DNA from: JBCCXL01 sp039191605
GTDB taxonomy: Bacteria > Acidobacteriota > Thermoanaerobaculia > Multivoradales > JAHZIX01
NCBI GenBank assembly: GCA_039191605.1
Contig: JBCCXL010000007.1
Span: forward strand, 62,001-126,000
Length of the DNA stretch: 64,000 bases
Direction of reading: 5' to 3'
A program made the position numbers and the translations under genes. The first letter of the stretch is position 1; every line of letters begins with the position of its first letter. Of the stretch, positions 1-12,500 are shown in pieces. The notes below the pieces were generated by a model. That model saw only the letters and a list, made by a program, of their open reading frames with translations. It did no database searches and was not told where the DNA came from.

Positions 1-126
1 GAGCGGGCGGCGTCCCGCCGTTCTCGTCTGAACCCTGCGCAACGAGCCCAGCTGGCGGAGCGCCTCCGTCAGCTCAAATTGTCATCCCATCGGTCGCCCG
101 CTAAGCCGCCGAGGAGCGAATCATGA
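1..126 (+). CDS. C-terminal end of an upstream gene, probably NRPS (partial)
   Basis: An open frame runs from the first base to a TGA at 124-126 and encodes about 41 residues. It overlaps the next start codon by four bases (ATGA at 123-126), so the two genes look translationally coupled. The visible tail contains RRSRLNPAQRAQLAERLRQL, which closely resembles the N-terminal linker helix of the large NRPS starting at 3553 (RRSRLSPEQQARLAERLQ). Such helices are typical of the linker before condensation domains. I infer that the upstream gene is another NRPS (or PKS/NRPS) subunit whose product ends in a linker or docking segment. The catalytic part lies outside the window, so the function is inferred from context only. 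Confidence 0.55.
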   Translation, partial: ERAASRRSRLNPAQRAQLAERLRQLKLSSHRSPAKPPRSES

Positions 127-3100
127 GCGAACCCTCAAATCTTCTTTCCAAGGTTCTGGAATTGTCGCCGGAACGGCTGGAATTGCTGGCCCTGCGCCTG
201 CGGGGAGCGAGTGTCGGGGCGGAACCATCCACCCGCATCCCCCTAGCGAAGCGGCCCGCGACGGGGGAGGCTCACTTTCCTCTCTCCTTCACGCAGGAGC
301 GTCTGTGGTTCTTGGATCGACTGGAGCCAGGGATTGCGGCCTACAACGAGCCCAGCCTGCTGCGCCTGCGGGGGGAGCTGGATGAGGAGCGTCTGCGCCG
401 CGCCGTGCAGGGGGTGGTGGCGCGCCACGAAATCCTCCGCACCACCTTCCGTCTGGGGTCGCTGGAGGGTGGTGAAACCGAAGGAGAGACGCCGGTGCAG
501 GTGGTGGCTTCCGAGGGGGAGATCCCCTTGCCGGTGGTGGATCTGCGGGGGCAGGCGGATGGGGAAGCCGAAGCGCTGCGGCAGGCGATGGCCCTGGGCC
601 AAGAATCCTTCCGCCTGGAGACCGGGCCGCTGCTGCGGCTGGCCCTCTACCGGGTGGCGGAGGCCGAGGCCCTGCTGCTGGTGGTGTTTCACCACATCAT
701 CGCCGACGGTTGGTCCTTCGGAATCTTCTTTCGTGAGGTGGCGGCGCTCTACCAGAATCCAAGTTCGGCACCACTGTCGGCAACGCTACCGTCACTCCCC
801 CTCCAATACGGTGATTACGCCGCCTGGCAGCGCCAAACCCTTGCCGGGGAGGCCCTGGAGGAGCGGGTGAGCTTCTGGCGGGAGGCCCTCGCCGGGGCTC
901 CCATGGTGCTGGATTTGCCGGCGGATCGCCCCCGCCCGGCCCAGCAGAGTTTCGCCGGCACCCGCCACACCTTCGCCCTGGAACCGGCGGTGGCGGAGGG
1001 GTTGGAGTCGATCGCACGGAAAGCCGGTTCGTCTCTCTACACCGCTCTCTTGAGCGCCTTCGCCACGCTGCTCCACCGCTACACGGGGCGCACCCGCATG
1101 CTCCTGGGCACCCCCACCGCCAATCGCCCGGAACGGGATCTGGAGTCGCTGGTGGGCTTCTTCGCCAACACTCTGGTGCTGCACAACGACCTGCGGATGG
1201 ATCCCCCTTTCGAGGATCTGGTGCGTCGACAGGGGCCGCCGGTGCGGGACTCGCTGGCCCACGGCGATCTGCCCTTTGAACGCCTGGTAGAGGCGCTCCA
1301 GCCGCCGCGGGATCTGAGTCGCTCCCCCCTCTTCCAGGTGATGTTCACCTACCACACGGCGGATCTGGCCCGCCCCGGGGAGGTTCCGGGATTGGCGATG
1401 GAGCCGGTTTTTCTGGACAAGGGCATCTGCCAATTCGACCTCACCCTCTCCCTATGGCAGGCGCCGGAAGGTGGGGAGGGCCTGAAGGGGGAGGTGGAAT
1501 ATGCCACCGCCCTCTTCGACGCCACCACGGTGCAGCGCTTCATCGGGCATTTCCTCACCCTGGCGGCGGGGGCGGCGGCAGAGCCCCGGCAACCTCTCTC
1601 CCGCCTGCCCTTGCTTACCCCGGCGGAGCAGACCCAGCTGGTGGAGACGGTCAACGAAACCGCCTGGGAGCCCGTCGCCGACCAGACCTTCGCGCAGATC
1701 TTCGCCCGTCAGGTGGAGCGCGCGCCCGAGGCCACGGCGCTGTTGAGCGGCGATCAGCGGCTGAGCTACCGGGAGCTGGCGGCGGCCACCGACGCCCTGG
1801 CGGTGGCGTTGATGGAGCGGGGCGTAGGGCCGGAGCGGGTGGTGGCGATCCACACGGATCGGGGACCGGAGCAGCTGGTGGCGATGTTGGCGGCCTTTCG
1901 CCTGGGGGCAGCCTACCTGCCCCTGGATCCCCATCATCCGCCTCAGCGGCGAGCGGAGATGTTGTTGGAGGGGGCAGCCCGCTGGCTCCTCACCACCGCC
2001 GACCAACGCTCCGCGGCAGATGAGATTGCCGCCCGGGCCGCGGAGTCGGGAGGTGGATCGGTGGAGCTGGTGGAGGTGGATTTTGCCCTCACCGCTGCCG
2101 AGCCATTGCCGTCCGTCGCCCTGCCCCCGTTGCCCACAGAGATGGAACACCTGGCCTACGTCATCTTCACCTCCGGCTCCACGGGCAAGCCGAAGGGGGC
2201 GATGGTGATCCAGCGGGGCATGATGAATCACCTGCGGGCCAAGGTTCGGGATCTGGAGCTGACGGCGAAGGATGTGGTGGCGCAGAACGCCTCGCCCTGC
2301 TTTGACATCGCCGTGTGGCAATTCCTCGTCGCTCTCTCCGTCGGGGGGACCACCCGGGTGCTGCCGGATGAAGAGGCCCACGATCCCGAGCGCCTGCTGG
2401 CGGCGACGGCGGCGGGGGAGGTGACGGTGCTGGAGACCGTGCCCTCGATGCTGCGATTGACCCTCGATCAGCTCGATCAGGCCGATCAGACGGAAGCGAT
2501 GGAGCTACCGCTCCTGCGCTGGATGATCGCCACCGGTGAGGCGTTGCCGCCGGAGTTGGTGCGCCGCTGGCTGGAGGCTTACCCCACCATCCCGGTGCTC
2601 AACGCCTATGGCCCCACCGAATGCTCTGACGATGTCACCCACCACATTCTGCGCACCGTGCCGCCGCGGCAAATGGTGACGGTGCCCATCGGTTCGGTGC
2701 TCCTGCACACCCGCCTCTATCTAGTGGACAGCCACGGCAATCCCCTGCCGGTGGGCGTGCCGGGAGAGTTGTGGGTCGGCGGGATTGGCGTTGGGCGGGG
2801 CTATTTGCGGGATCCGCGGCGCACCGCCATCATCTTCATACCCGATCCCTTCGCCACGATTCCCGAGCAGGCGGGTGGGCGGCTGTACCGCACCGGCGAC
2901 GTGGTGCGGCGACAGCTGGGCGGCGCCCTGGAATTCCTGGGGCGGGAAGACAACCAGGTGAAGATCCGCGGTGTGCGCATCGAATTGGCGGAGATCGAGA
3001 CCGCTCTGGCGGAGCTGCCCGGGGTGCGCCAGGCGGTAGTCCTGGCGGCCGGGGACAAGACTGCCGGGGAAACTCGCCTGGCGGCCTACCTAGAGGTAGA

Positions 3101-3548
3101 AGAGGGCGTCGAGGAACCGACGGTGGCGGATCTGCGGGGGGATCTGCTGGATCGCCTGCCGGGCTACATGGTGCCCGCCGCCTTCGGCTTCGTGTCCGCC
3201 ATGCCGCTGACCGCCAACGGCAAGATCGATCGTACCGTCCTGGCCGCTCTGGAGACCGAAGAGGCCACCACCGGCGAGGAGTACGCCCCGCCGGAGACCG
3301 AAGTGGAGGAGGCCATGGTGCTGATCTTCCAGGATCTGCTAGCGGTCGAGCGGGTGGGGGTCTTCGACAGTTTCTTCACCCTGGGAGGCCATTCCCTGCT
3401 GGCCACCCAGCTGGTCTCAAGGGTGCGCCGCACCTTCGAGGTGGAGCTACCTCTGACCCGCATCTTTGCTGCACCGACGGTGGCGGAGCTGGCGGCGGAC
3501 GTGGAAGAGCGCCTGATCGAGGAATTGATGGAAGTGGGGGAGGAGTAG
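123..3548 (+). CDS. Non-ribosomal peptide synthetase, single module C-A-T
   Basis: This 1141-residue protein carries one elongation module. The condensation domain starts near residue 51 and has its catalytic motif HHIIADG at 190-196. The adenylation domain follows, with the TSGSTG loop near residue 682, NAYGPTE, the GRxDNQVKIRG hinge and NGKIDR. A carrier domain has LGGHSLL, with the phosphopantetheine serine at about 1091. There is no epimerase or thioesterase. Pocket residues read against the GrsA scheme are D-I-W-E-I-T-A-D-D-K. I do not recognise this code; the acidic positions (E278, D330, D331) could suit a basic side chain, which is inference. The start overlaps the upstream stop, and the next NRPS gene begins four bases after this stop behind a GGAGG-like site, so the genes form one operon. 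The C-terminus is acidic (EERLIEELMEVGEE). Confidence 0.95.
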   Translation: MSEPSNLLSKVLELSPERLELLALRLRGASVGAEPSTRIPLAKRPATGEAHFPLSFTQERLWFLDRLEPGIAAYNEPSLLRLRGELDEERLRRAVQGVVARHEILRTTFRLGSLEGGETEGETPVQVVASEGEIPLPVVDLRGQADGEAEALRQAMALGQESFRLETGPLLRLALYRVAEAEALLLVVFHHIIADGWSFGIFFREVAALYQNPSSAPLSATLPSLPLQYGDYAAWQRQTLAGEALEERVSFWREALAGAPMVLDLPADRPRPAQQSFAGTRHTFALEPAVAEGLESIARKAGSSLYTALLSAFATLLHRYTGRTRMLLGTPTANRPERDLESLVGFFANTLVLHNDLRMDPPFEDLVRRQGPPVRDSLAHGDLPFERLVEALQPPRDLSRSPLFQVMFTYHTADLARPGEVPGLAMEPVFLDKGICQFDLTLSLWQAPEGGEGLKGEVEYATALFDATTVQRFIGHFLTLAAGAAAEPRQPLSRLPLLTPAEQTQLVETVNETAWEPVADQTFAQIFARQVERAPEATALLSGDQRLSYRELAAATDALAVALMERGVGPERVVAIHTDRGPEQLVAMLAAFRLGAAYLPLDPHHPPQRRAEMLLEGAARWLLTTADQRSAADEIAARAAESGGGSVELVEVDFALTAAEPLPSVALPPLPTEMEHLAYVIFTSGSTGKPKGAMVIQRGMMNHLRAKVRDLELTAKDVVAQNASPCFDIAVWQFLVALSVGGTTRVLPDEEAHDPERLLAATAAGEVTVLETVPSMLRLTLDQLDQADQTEAMELPLLRWMIATGEALPPELVRRWLEAYPTIPVLNAYGPTECSDDVTHHILRTVPPRQMVTVPIGSVLLHTRLYLVDSHGNPLPVGVPGELWVGGIGVGRGYLRDPRRTAIIFIPDPFATIPEQAGGRLYRTGDVVRRQLGGALEFLGREDNQVKIRGVRIELAEIETALAELPGVRQAVVLAAGDKTAGETRLAAYLEVEEGVEEPTVADLRGDLLDRLPGYMVPAAFGFVSAMPLTANGKIDRTVLAALETEEATTGEEYAPPETEVEEAMVLIFQDLLAVERVGVFDSFFTLGGHSLLATQLVSRVRRTFEVELPLTRIFAAPTVAELAADVEERLIEELMEVGEE

Positions 3549-3552
3549 AGCG

Positions 3553-6500
3553 ATGCACGAGCAAGACGACCAGGGGGGACGGCGGCGCGCGGAGGGGGTG
3601 CGGAGCCGCGGGCGGTCGCGCCGTTCCCGCCTGTCCCCGGAGCAGCAGGCACGTCTGGCGGAGCGCCTGCAGCGCGCTCGCAGCATCGCCGGGGAGAGCG
3701 CCGAGGAGAGCGCTCCGGAGATCCCTCGGCGCCCGGATCTCGGGGCCCCCGTTCCCCTCTCCTATTCCCAGGAACGGCTGTGGTTTCTAGAGCACATGGG
3801 GGTGGTGGGGTCGGCCTTCAACATGCTCTCCGCCTTGCGATTTGAGGGCGATCTCCAGCTGCGAGCCCTCGAGGCCGCCCAGCGTCATCTGCTGGCTCGC
3901 TTCGAGATCCTGCGAGTGCGTTTCGCGGAGGGGGACGATGGGCCGGTGCAGATCGTCGAAGCCCCGGGGCCTTGGCGCTGCCCGGTGATCGATCTCTCCG
4001 GCCTCGACGCCGCTGAGCGGCAGAGGGAGACGGAGGTCCTGCTGGCGGCGGATTGGAGACGTCCCTTCGATCTCTATCGGTCCCCCCTGATGCGCGCCTC
4101 GGTGGTGCGCCTGGGGCCGCAGGAACACATCGCCATCCTCGCCACTCACCACATCGCCAGCGATGGCTGGTCCGCTCAGGTGCTCTACCGGGAACTGGCC
4201 CACCTCTACCAGGACTGTGTCGCCGGTCGCGCTCCCACTCTGCCCCCCCTGGCGGTGCACTACCCGGACTTTGCCGTCTGGCAGCGGCGGCGCTTCGCCG
4301 AGGGGGAAGAGCTGGAACGGCATCTGTCGTATTGGAAACCGAGGCTGCTGGGGGCACCGGTGCTCGATTTGCCCACGGATCACCCCCGGCCACCGGTCCG
4401 CCGGCCCGAGGCCCGCTACCGGGAAGACCGGCTGGACGCAGGGATCACGGCAGCGGTGCGGAATCTGGCGCGGCGCGGCGACGCGACCCTCTTTATGGTC
4501 CTGCTGACGGCTTGGAAGATCGTGCTGAGAGATGTCGGTCGCCAGGCGGACATCACGGTGGGCACCTTCACCGCCAACCGCACCCTGGAGGTCCTGGAGG
4601 GGCAGATCGGCTTCTTCGTCAACAATCTGGCTCTGCGCACCAATCTCGGAGAGGGTGGCCAAGGTCTGACCTTCACCCAGGCCCTGGAGCGGGTCAAGGA
4701 AGTGGCGGCGGGGGCCTTCGCTCACCAGGATCTGCCCTTCGAGAAGGTCCTCGAGGCGGTCCAGCCGGAGCGGCGCATGAGCCACACGCCCCTCTTCCAG
4801 GTGCTCTTCGTGGTGCAGAATGCCGAAGCCCTGGCGGGGCAGGTCTTCGAGCTGCCGGGGCTGCGCTTTCAGCCGATGGAGGTGGGGCGACCCTTCGCGG
4901 ACTTCGACATCACCCTGGCGGTTTTCGAGGAGGCGGAGGAGTTGCGGCTCCAATTCGCCTACGACGGCACCCTCTTCGACTCCACCACTATGGAGCGGTG
5001 GAGCGATCGCTACCGCGCGCTGCTGACCGCCGCCCTGGCAGCGCCCCAGCGTCCTCTAGGGGAGCTCTCTTTGCTGCCCGCGGCAGAGCGCCACCAGCTG
5101 CTCCACGAATGGGGCCTAGGGGAAGGAGAACCCTACGTCAGCACCGTGGCGCATTGGTTCGCGGCGGCGGTGACGGCATACCCCGAGGCCCCGGCCCTGG
5201 TAGCGGATGGGCAGACCCTCAGCTATCGGGAACTGGCCCGGCGGGCGGGCGTCCTGGCCCGGCGGCTGAGGGCGGAGGGGGTAGGGCCGGATCACCTGGT
5301 GGGCCTGTGCGCGGAGCGCTCGGCGGAGATGGCCGTGGCGATGGTGGCGATCCTCCAGGCCGGCGGCGCCTACGTGCCCCTGGACCCGGCCTATCCGGCG
5401 GCGCGCCTGCGGCATATGGTGGAAGATGCCGATCTGCGGGTGCTGGTGACGGCGGGATCGGCGGCGGCGACTCCGGAGTTGCTGGATTTGCCGGTGCCGG
5501 TGCGCATCGACGCGGCGGCGGTGGTGGCGCAAGAGGAGGGGGGAGAACCCTTTCCCAGCGTTCCCGCGGATCTCCATCCCCACCACCTGGCCTATGTCAT
5601 CTACACCTCCGGCTCCACCGGCCGGCCCAAGGGCGTGGCCCTCCACCACGGCACTCTGGTCAACCTGCTGGGGTGGCACCGTCGCACTCTATTGGGCGGA
5701 GTGCGCACCCTGCAGTACGCGTCCCTCAGCTTCGATGCCAGCTTCCACGAGATGTTCGCCGCCTGGGGCAGCGGTGGCACGGTCTATCTGGTGCCAGAGG
5801 GCGTGCGGCGGGACGTGCCCGCCCTGGCCCGCTTTCTGGAGAGCGAGCGGATCGCCAAGGTGATCCTGCCGGTGGTGGTGCTGCAACAGCTGGCGGAATG
5901 GGCGCGGGGCTCCGCAGAGGCGGCCTCCCTGGCGCTGCAGGAGGTAACCACCACCGGCGAGCAGCTGAAATTGAACCCGGCGGTGGTGGATGTCTTCCGG
6001 GGACCGCTGGCGGGGGTGCCGCTGCACAACCACTACGGCCCGTCGGAGACCCACGTGGTCACCGCCGAGACCCTCCGCGGCGATCCCGCCGCGTGGCCCG
6101 GGGTGCCCACCATCGGTCGTCCCCTGCCGGCGTGCCGGGTATTGATCCTCGATCCCCACGGCCGCCCCGCGCCGGTGGGAGTGCCGGGGGAAATGCTTCT
6201 CGCCGGCGTGGAGGATCTCTGCCTGGCCCGAGGCTACTACCGTCGTCCGGCCCTGACGGCGGAGCGCTTCCAGCCGGACCCCCTGGCTCAGGAACCGGGG
6301 GCACGGGCCTACCGGTCCGGCGATCTGGCCCGTTTCCGGTCCGACGGGCGCATCGACTTCCTCGGACGCATCGACCATCAGGTGAAGATCCGCGGTTTCC
6401 GCATCGAGCCGGAAGAGGTGGAAGTGGCGCTGGTGGAGCATCCCGCCCTGCGCCGCGTGGTGGTGGTGCCGTGGCGCGCTCCAGAGGGGGATCTGCGGCT

Positions 6501-9500
6501 GGTGGCCTACATCGTGTGCCGTGAGGCGCAACCGGAGGCCACGGCCCTGCGCAGCTTCCTGAATCGCAGCGTGCCGGACTACATGGTGCCGGCGATCTTC
6601 GTCCCGCTGGACGAGATTCCCCTCAACGCCAACGGGAAGGTGGATCGCAAGGCCCTGCCGGAACCCGTCGTCGGAGACGGGGTGGCCTACGTGGCCCCTC
6701 GCACGGATCTGGAGCGGGGGGTGGCGAAGGTCTTCGCCGAGGTCTTGGGCCGTTCGGTAGTGGGTCTGCACGACGACTTCTTTGCCTTGGGGGGCCATTC
6801 CCTGCTGGCCACACAGGTAGTGACTCGGTTGCGCCGAGCCTTTGGGCGAGAGCTGCCCCTACCCCAACTCTTCGCGGCCGCTACGGTGGAGGGGGTGGCT
6901 GTCTCGTTGGCGGTTGTCACGGACGAGGAGGAGCAGAGCGTCGCCCTAGAGCCGCGCCCGGATCCCGCCGGTCCGGCGCCCCTCTCCTTCGCCCAGCAGC
7001 GGCTGTGGTTTCTCGATCGGCTAGAGCCCGGATCTCCCGCCTACCACGTCCCCCTGACTCTGCACATGGAGGGACCGCTGCACGTTGCCGCCCTGTCGGC
7101 AGCCCTGGGCGGGGTGGTGGCGCGCCACGAGGCTTTACGCACTACCTTCCGCACGACCTTCCGTAGCGCCGAGGACGGGGTGGATGAGGTGATGGTGGAG
7201 GCCCGGCAATGGGTGGTGGCTGCGGATGGGGCTCGGTCGGTATCTCTGCCGGTGGTGGATCTCAGCGGCCTGGCGGGGACTGCCGGTGCCGGCGTCCAAG
7301 GCCAGGCGGTGGCGGCGCTGGCGGAACGGGAGGCGGTCCTGCCCTTCGATCTGGAGACCGGCCCCCTGATGCGGGGTCTGCTGCTGCGCTTGACCTCGGA
7401 CGCTCCAGATCACCACCTACTCTTCCTGAACCTGCACCACATCGTGACCGACGGATGGTCCATGGGGGTGCTGGTGCGTGAGGCCGCAGTGCTCTACAGA
7501 GAACACGAAGGCGACTTTGCGGCGGATCTGCCACCCTTGCCGGTGCAGTATGCGGATTTTGCCCTCTGGCAGCGGCAACGGTTGGCGGGGGCGGAGCTGG
7601 AGCGACTGACGGGCTATTGGAAGGGGATCTTCTCGCCGCCGCCGGACCCCCTGGCGCTGCCGCTGGATCGGCCCCGCCCCGCCCGCCAGACCTACCGCGG
7701 CGCGACCCTGACGGCGTTCCTGGGGCGGTCGACCACGGCGGCGGTGGAGGCCGTCGCACAACAGCTGGGGGCGACTCCCTTCATGGTGCTGCTGGCGGCC
7801 TACCTGACTCTGCTGAGCCGCCTGTCGGGCCAGCGGGAGGTCACCCTCGGCACGCCGGTGGCGAACCGCACCCGGGTGGAGCTGGAGGGGCTCATCGGCT
7901 TCTTCGCCAACACCCTGGCGCTGCGGGTGAAGACCGCCGGAGATCCCCCCTTCGCCACCCTGGTGCAGCGGGTCAAGGAGTGCGCCTTGGGTGCCTTCGA
8001 GCACCAAGATCTGCCCTTTGAGCGGGTGGTGGAAGCGGTCCAGCCGCGGCGGGACCCCCGCCACTCCCCTCTCTTCCAGGCCATGTTGGTGCTGGAGAAC
8101 GCGCCGGTGGAGCCGCTGGAAGCGGGAGATTTGCGCCTGCGGCCGGCGGATTTAGATAGCGGTACGGCCAAGTTTGATCAGACGCTGCTGCTCTTCGAGG
8201 CCCCCGGAGAAGAGGGGATCCTGACGGCGGCTCTGGAGTACAACACGGACCTCTTTGACACCGCCACCGCCCGTCGCACCCTCGGGGCCTTTGAGCGCAT
8301 GCTGAGCGCGGCGGTGACGGCGCCGGCCACCCCGCTGTCGCAGTTACCGCTGCTGAGCACGACGGAGCACCACCAGGTGGTGGTGGAGTGGGGGGAAAGC
8401 GGAGCCGCGTTAACCGGAGCAGTGCAGACCAGTTCAGCAGAGCCCGGCAGGCTCGACGACCTCTTTCTGGCCCAGGCCCGCCGCACCCCCGCGGCGGTGG
8501 CGGTCTTGGCCCAAGAGGCCCAGTCCCCGAATGCCCAGTTCCCGAATACCCTGTCCTACGGCGAGCTCGCGGTGGCCTCGGCAGCGGTGGCGGAGGAGCT
8601 TCGCCGTCGGGGCGTGGAACCGGGAGCGCGGGTGGCGGTGGCGGTGGGGCGGGAACCCCGGCTGACGGCGGCGGTATTGGGGGTGTTGCGGGCCGGAGCG
8701 GCCTACGTGCCCCTGGATCCAGCCTATCCGGCGGAGCGCCTGGCATTCATGGTGGCCGACAGCGGCGTCGCGGGGGTGGTGACTACGACGGCGGTGGCGG
8801 AGGAAATCGCCCTGCCGCCGTCCGCCGGTGGATGGCGGTGGTCCTTGCCGCCGCTGACGGAATTGGTGGCGCAGGGGACGCAGTCCGGAAGAGCTTTCGA
8901 GACGCTGGTGCCGGCGGCATCGCCCGATGCTCTGGCCTACCTGCTCTACACCTCCGGCTCCACCGGTCGTCCCAAGGGGGTGGCCATGGCTCACCGGGCG
9001 GTGGTCCATCTGATGCACTGGCAGTATACCGTCAGCACCCCATCCTCTGCCGATGGATCCGCGCTTCGCACGTTGGCCTTCTCTGCTCTGAGTTTCGACG
9101 TCTCCTGCCAGGAGATGTTCTCCACCTGGGCGGTGGGGGGCACCCTGGTGCTGGTGTCGGAGGTGGTGCGTCGGGATGCAGCGCTTCTGCTGGATTTTCT
9201 GGAGTCGATGGCGGTGGAGCGTCTCTTCCTGCCCTTCGTGGCGCTGGAGGCGCTGGCCGTGGCGGCGACGGTGCGCCCTCGCTCCCTGGTCCTACGGGCG
9301 GTGATCACCGCCGGCGAGCAGCTGCGACTGGAAGGGCCGCTCCGCCGCTGGTTGGCCGACACCGGGGCCGTGCTGCACAATCATTACGGCCCTACCGAGA
9401 CCCACATCGTCACCGCCTGGAGCGCGGCAGCGGAGGAGCTATCGGCGGCGCCGTCGCTGCCTCCCATCGGCCGCCCGGTGGCGGGGGTGCTGGCGTGGGT

Positions 9501-12500
9501 GGCGGAGCCCGGACTCGTTTCTCCGCAGCCGGCACCGGTGGGGGTGGTGGGAGAGCTCCTCTTGGGGGGCGTCGCTCTGGCCTGGGGCTACCACGGACGG
9601 CCGCGGGAGACGGCGTTGGCTTTCGTGCCGGATCCCTTCGGTGCGCCCGGAAGCCGCCTCTACCGCACCGGTGACCTGGCGCGCTGGGATCGCGATGGGG
9701 ATCTGCATTTCTTGGGTCGGCGGGATACCCAGGTCAAAGTGCGGGGCTTCCGGGTTGAGCCGGGGGAAATCGAGGCGGTGCTCGGCTCCCACTCCAGGGT
9801 CACCGCCGCAGCTGTGGTGCCGCGACCGGACGCCCCCGGCGGGCCGGGCCTGGTGACTTATATCACCCTGTCGGAAGGCACTCCGTCGGAGACTGCTGCG
9901 CCGGAGACTGGCGCTCCGGAGCCAGGCGAGGTTCGCGCCTTTCTGGCGGAGCGCCTGCCGGATTTTCTGGTGCCGGCGGCGGTGGTGGTCCTCCCGACGC
10001 TGCCCCTGAGCCCCAGTGGCAAGGTGGATCGCCGGGCGCTGCAGGATCTGGAAGCTCCCGGCGGCGAGGACGGAGGAGGGGACGCGGCCCCGGTCCTTGC
10101 CCGCACCGCCGTGGAGGCGCAGCTGGCCGACATCTGGAGCGAGGTTCTGGGGCGCGAAACGATCTCTGTGGAGGCGGATTTCTTCTCCCTCGGAGGCCAT
10201 TCCCTGCTCGCTACCCGGGTGCTCGCTCGGGTCGCCCGTAGCCTGGGGGCGGAGGTGCCGCTCCAGGACTTCTTCGACCATCCCACGGTGGAAGGGCTGG
10301 CGGCGCGCATCGAAGGGCAGCGGGGAGAGGCAAGCCTGCCTCCCCTGGTGCCCCAGGATTCTGATGGCGATGTTCCCCTCTCCTTCGCCCAGGAACGGCT
10401 GTGGTTCCTCGACCAGCTGCAGTCGGATACCCCGGCCTACAATCTCCCCATCGCCCTCAAATTGCGGGGAGTCCTGGACGTTCGGCGGCTGGCGCTGGCT
10501 TTCGCCACCCTCGTGTCGCGCCACGACGCCCTGCGCACCACCTTCCAGGCACGGGGGGGCAAACCCCGGCAGGTGATCGCCACGCCCACATCCACGGCCG
10601 CGTCGGGGGCGTCGGTGCCCCTGCCGGTGATCGATCTCAGCAGCCTTCCCCCGGCGATTATTCCGCAGGTCAGCCGCCGCCTGACGGAGGCGGAAGGGCA
10701 CCTCCCCTTCGACCTCGTCGATGGTCCTTTGCTGCGCACTGTGCTGCTGCGCCGCGGCGCTCAGGACCACACCCTGCTGATCACCCTGCACCACATCGTG
10801 GCGGACGGCTGGTCTCTGGGGGTCTTGGTGTCGGAAGTGACGGCGGCGTATCGTGGTGAGGTGCTGCCGCCGCTGCCGGTGCAATACGCCGATTTCGCGA
10901 TCTGGCAGCGTTCCTGGCTGCGGGGGGAAGTCCTCGAAGCCCAGCTGGACACTTGGCGCCGCGCCCTGGAAGGAGCGCCGCCGGTGCTGGAACTGCCCCT
11001 CGACCGCCCCCGACCGCTTCGGCCCAGCTACCGGGGCGAGCAGCGGGTGCGGATTCTGCCGTCGGCTCTGACAGCGGCGGTGCATCGTTGGGCGCAAGCC
11101 GAGGGCGCCACTCCCTTCATGATCTTTCACACCGCTTTGGCGGTGCTCCTGGCCCGGTTGGCGGGCACCCGGGACGTGGTTTTGGGTACCCCCATCGCCA
11201 ACCGGGTCCGGGTGGAAGTGGAGGGATTGATCGGCTTCTTCGTCAACACCCTGGTGCTGCGGGCGCGCCTGGAGCCGCGGGATAGCGGTCGCACCCTGGT
11301 GGATCGAGTTCGGCGGGTGGCATTGGAGGCGTATGCCCACCAGGATCTGCCCTTCGAACGCCTGGTGGAGGAGCTGGAGGTAGAGCGCAGTCTCAACGTA
11401 TCTCCGCTCTTCCAGGTGCTCCTGGTGCTGCAGAACACTCCGCAACAGGCCGTGGAACTGCCCGGTTTGGAGCTCCTACCCCCAGATTCCGACGAGGGGG
11501 GCGGCGCCGTGGCCAAGGTCGACTGGACGGTGGAGGTGGCGGAAGATGACGACGCTTTCCGGGTCGCGCTGCGCTACCGGGCAGATCTATTCACGGCGGT
11601 CACCGCAGAGCGCACGCTGGAGCGTCTGGAGACCCTGCTGACGGCGCTGTTGGAGGACCCGGGGCAACCGATCGAGACCCTTCCTCTGCTGCTGCCGGCA
11701 GAGCGGGAGCAGCTGGCGCGCTGGAACGATACCGCCGTGCTCGATTCTGCCGAGAGAATCGGGGGCGTCCCAGGTGGGGGAGACCTTGGGGGATGGATCG
11801 GCACCGTGCCGGGGGCGCTGGCGCGCCAGGTTGCGGCGCGGCCCGACGCCCCGGCTCTACCGGGACTTGCGCCGCGGAACTTTGCGGCGTTCCAGCGTGA
11901 AGTGCGGCTTGCGGCGCGGGTCCTGCAGGCTCGCGGCGTCGGGGTGGAAACCCCCGTCGCCCTGCTGCTACCTCGGATCCCGCAGACCATCCTGGCCCTC
12001 TTCGCCGTCTTCGAGGCTGGGGCCACCGCCGTGCCCCTGGACCCCCGCCAGCCCGGAGTGCGCAATCGGCGGATCTTGGAAGATTGCGGAGCTCACCTCT
12101 GCCTGGTGGCCGGGAGCCCGGCCGGGTACGACTCTGCTGATGGCTTCGAAGCTGGTTCTGAAGATCGCCTCGGCAGCTGGAGTGGCGCCGTTCTGGATTT
12201 GGTGGAGCTCCTGGGGACCGACACGGACACCGACATCATCAGCGGCACCAATACTGAAACCGCGGAGGTGAATGGCTCCGCGCCTTTCGCCCCACCCGCG
12301 TTGGCTCCCGACCATCTGGCCTACATTCTCTACACCTCCGGCTCCACCGGCGTACCCAAAGGGGTGATGGTCAGCCACGGCGCGATTCTCAATCTGGTGG
12401 CGGCGCTGGAGACGGTGGTCTACGCCCCCTGGGCGGAGAAGAAGGCGGAGAAGAGAGTGCCGCCGGGGGCCGTGGCGATCAACGCTCCTCTGGCCTTCGA

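Noticed and set aside
123..3548. Firm substrate call for the first NRPS module
   Set aside because: The pocket code DIWEITADD is not one I can match with certainty; a basic residue is only a guess.
9439..11445. Long minus-strand open frame (668 codons) inside the large NRPS
   Set aside because: It is antisense to conserved C, A and T motifs and reflects the high-GC codon bias. It has no ribosome site or recognisable motif.
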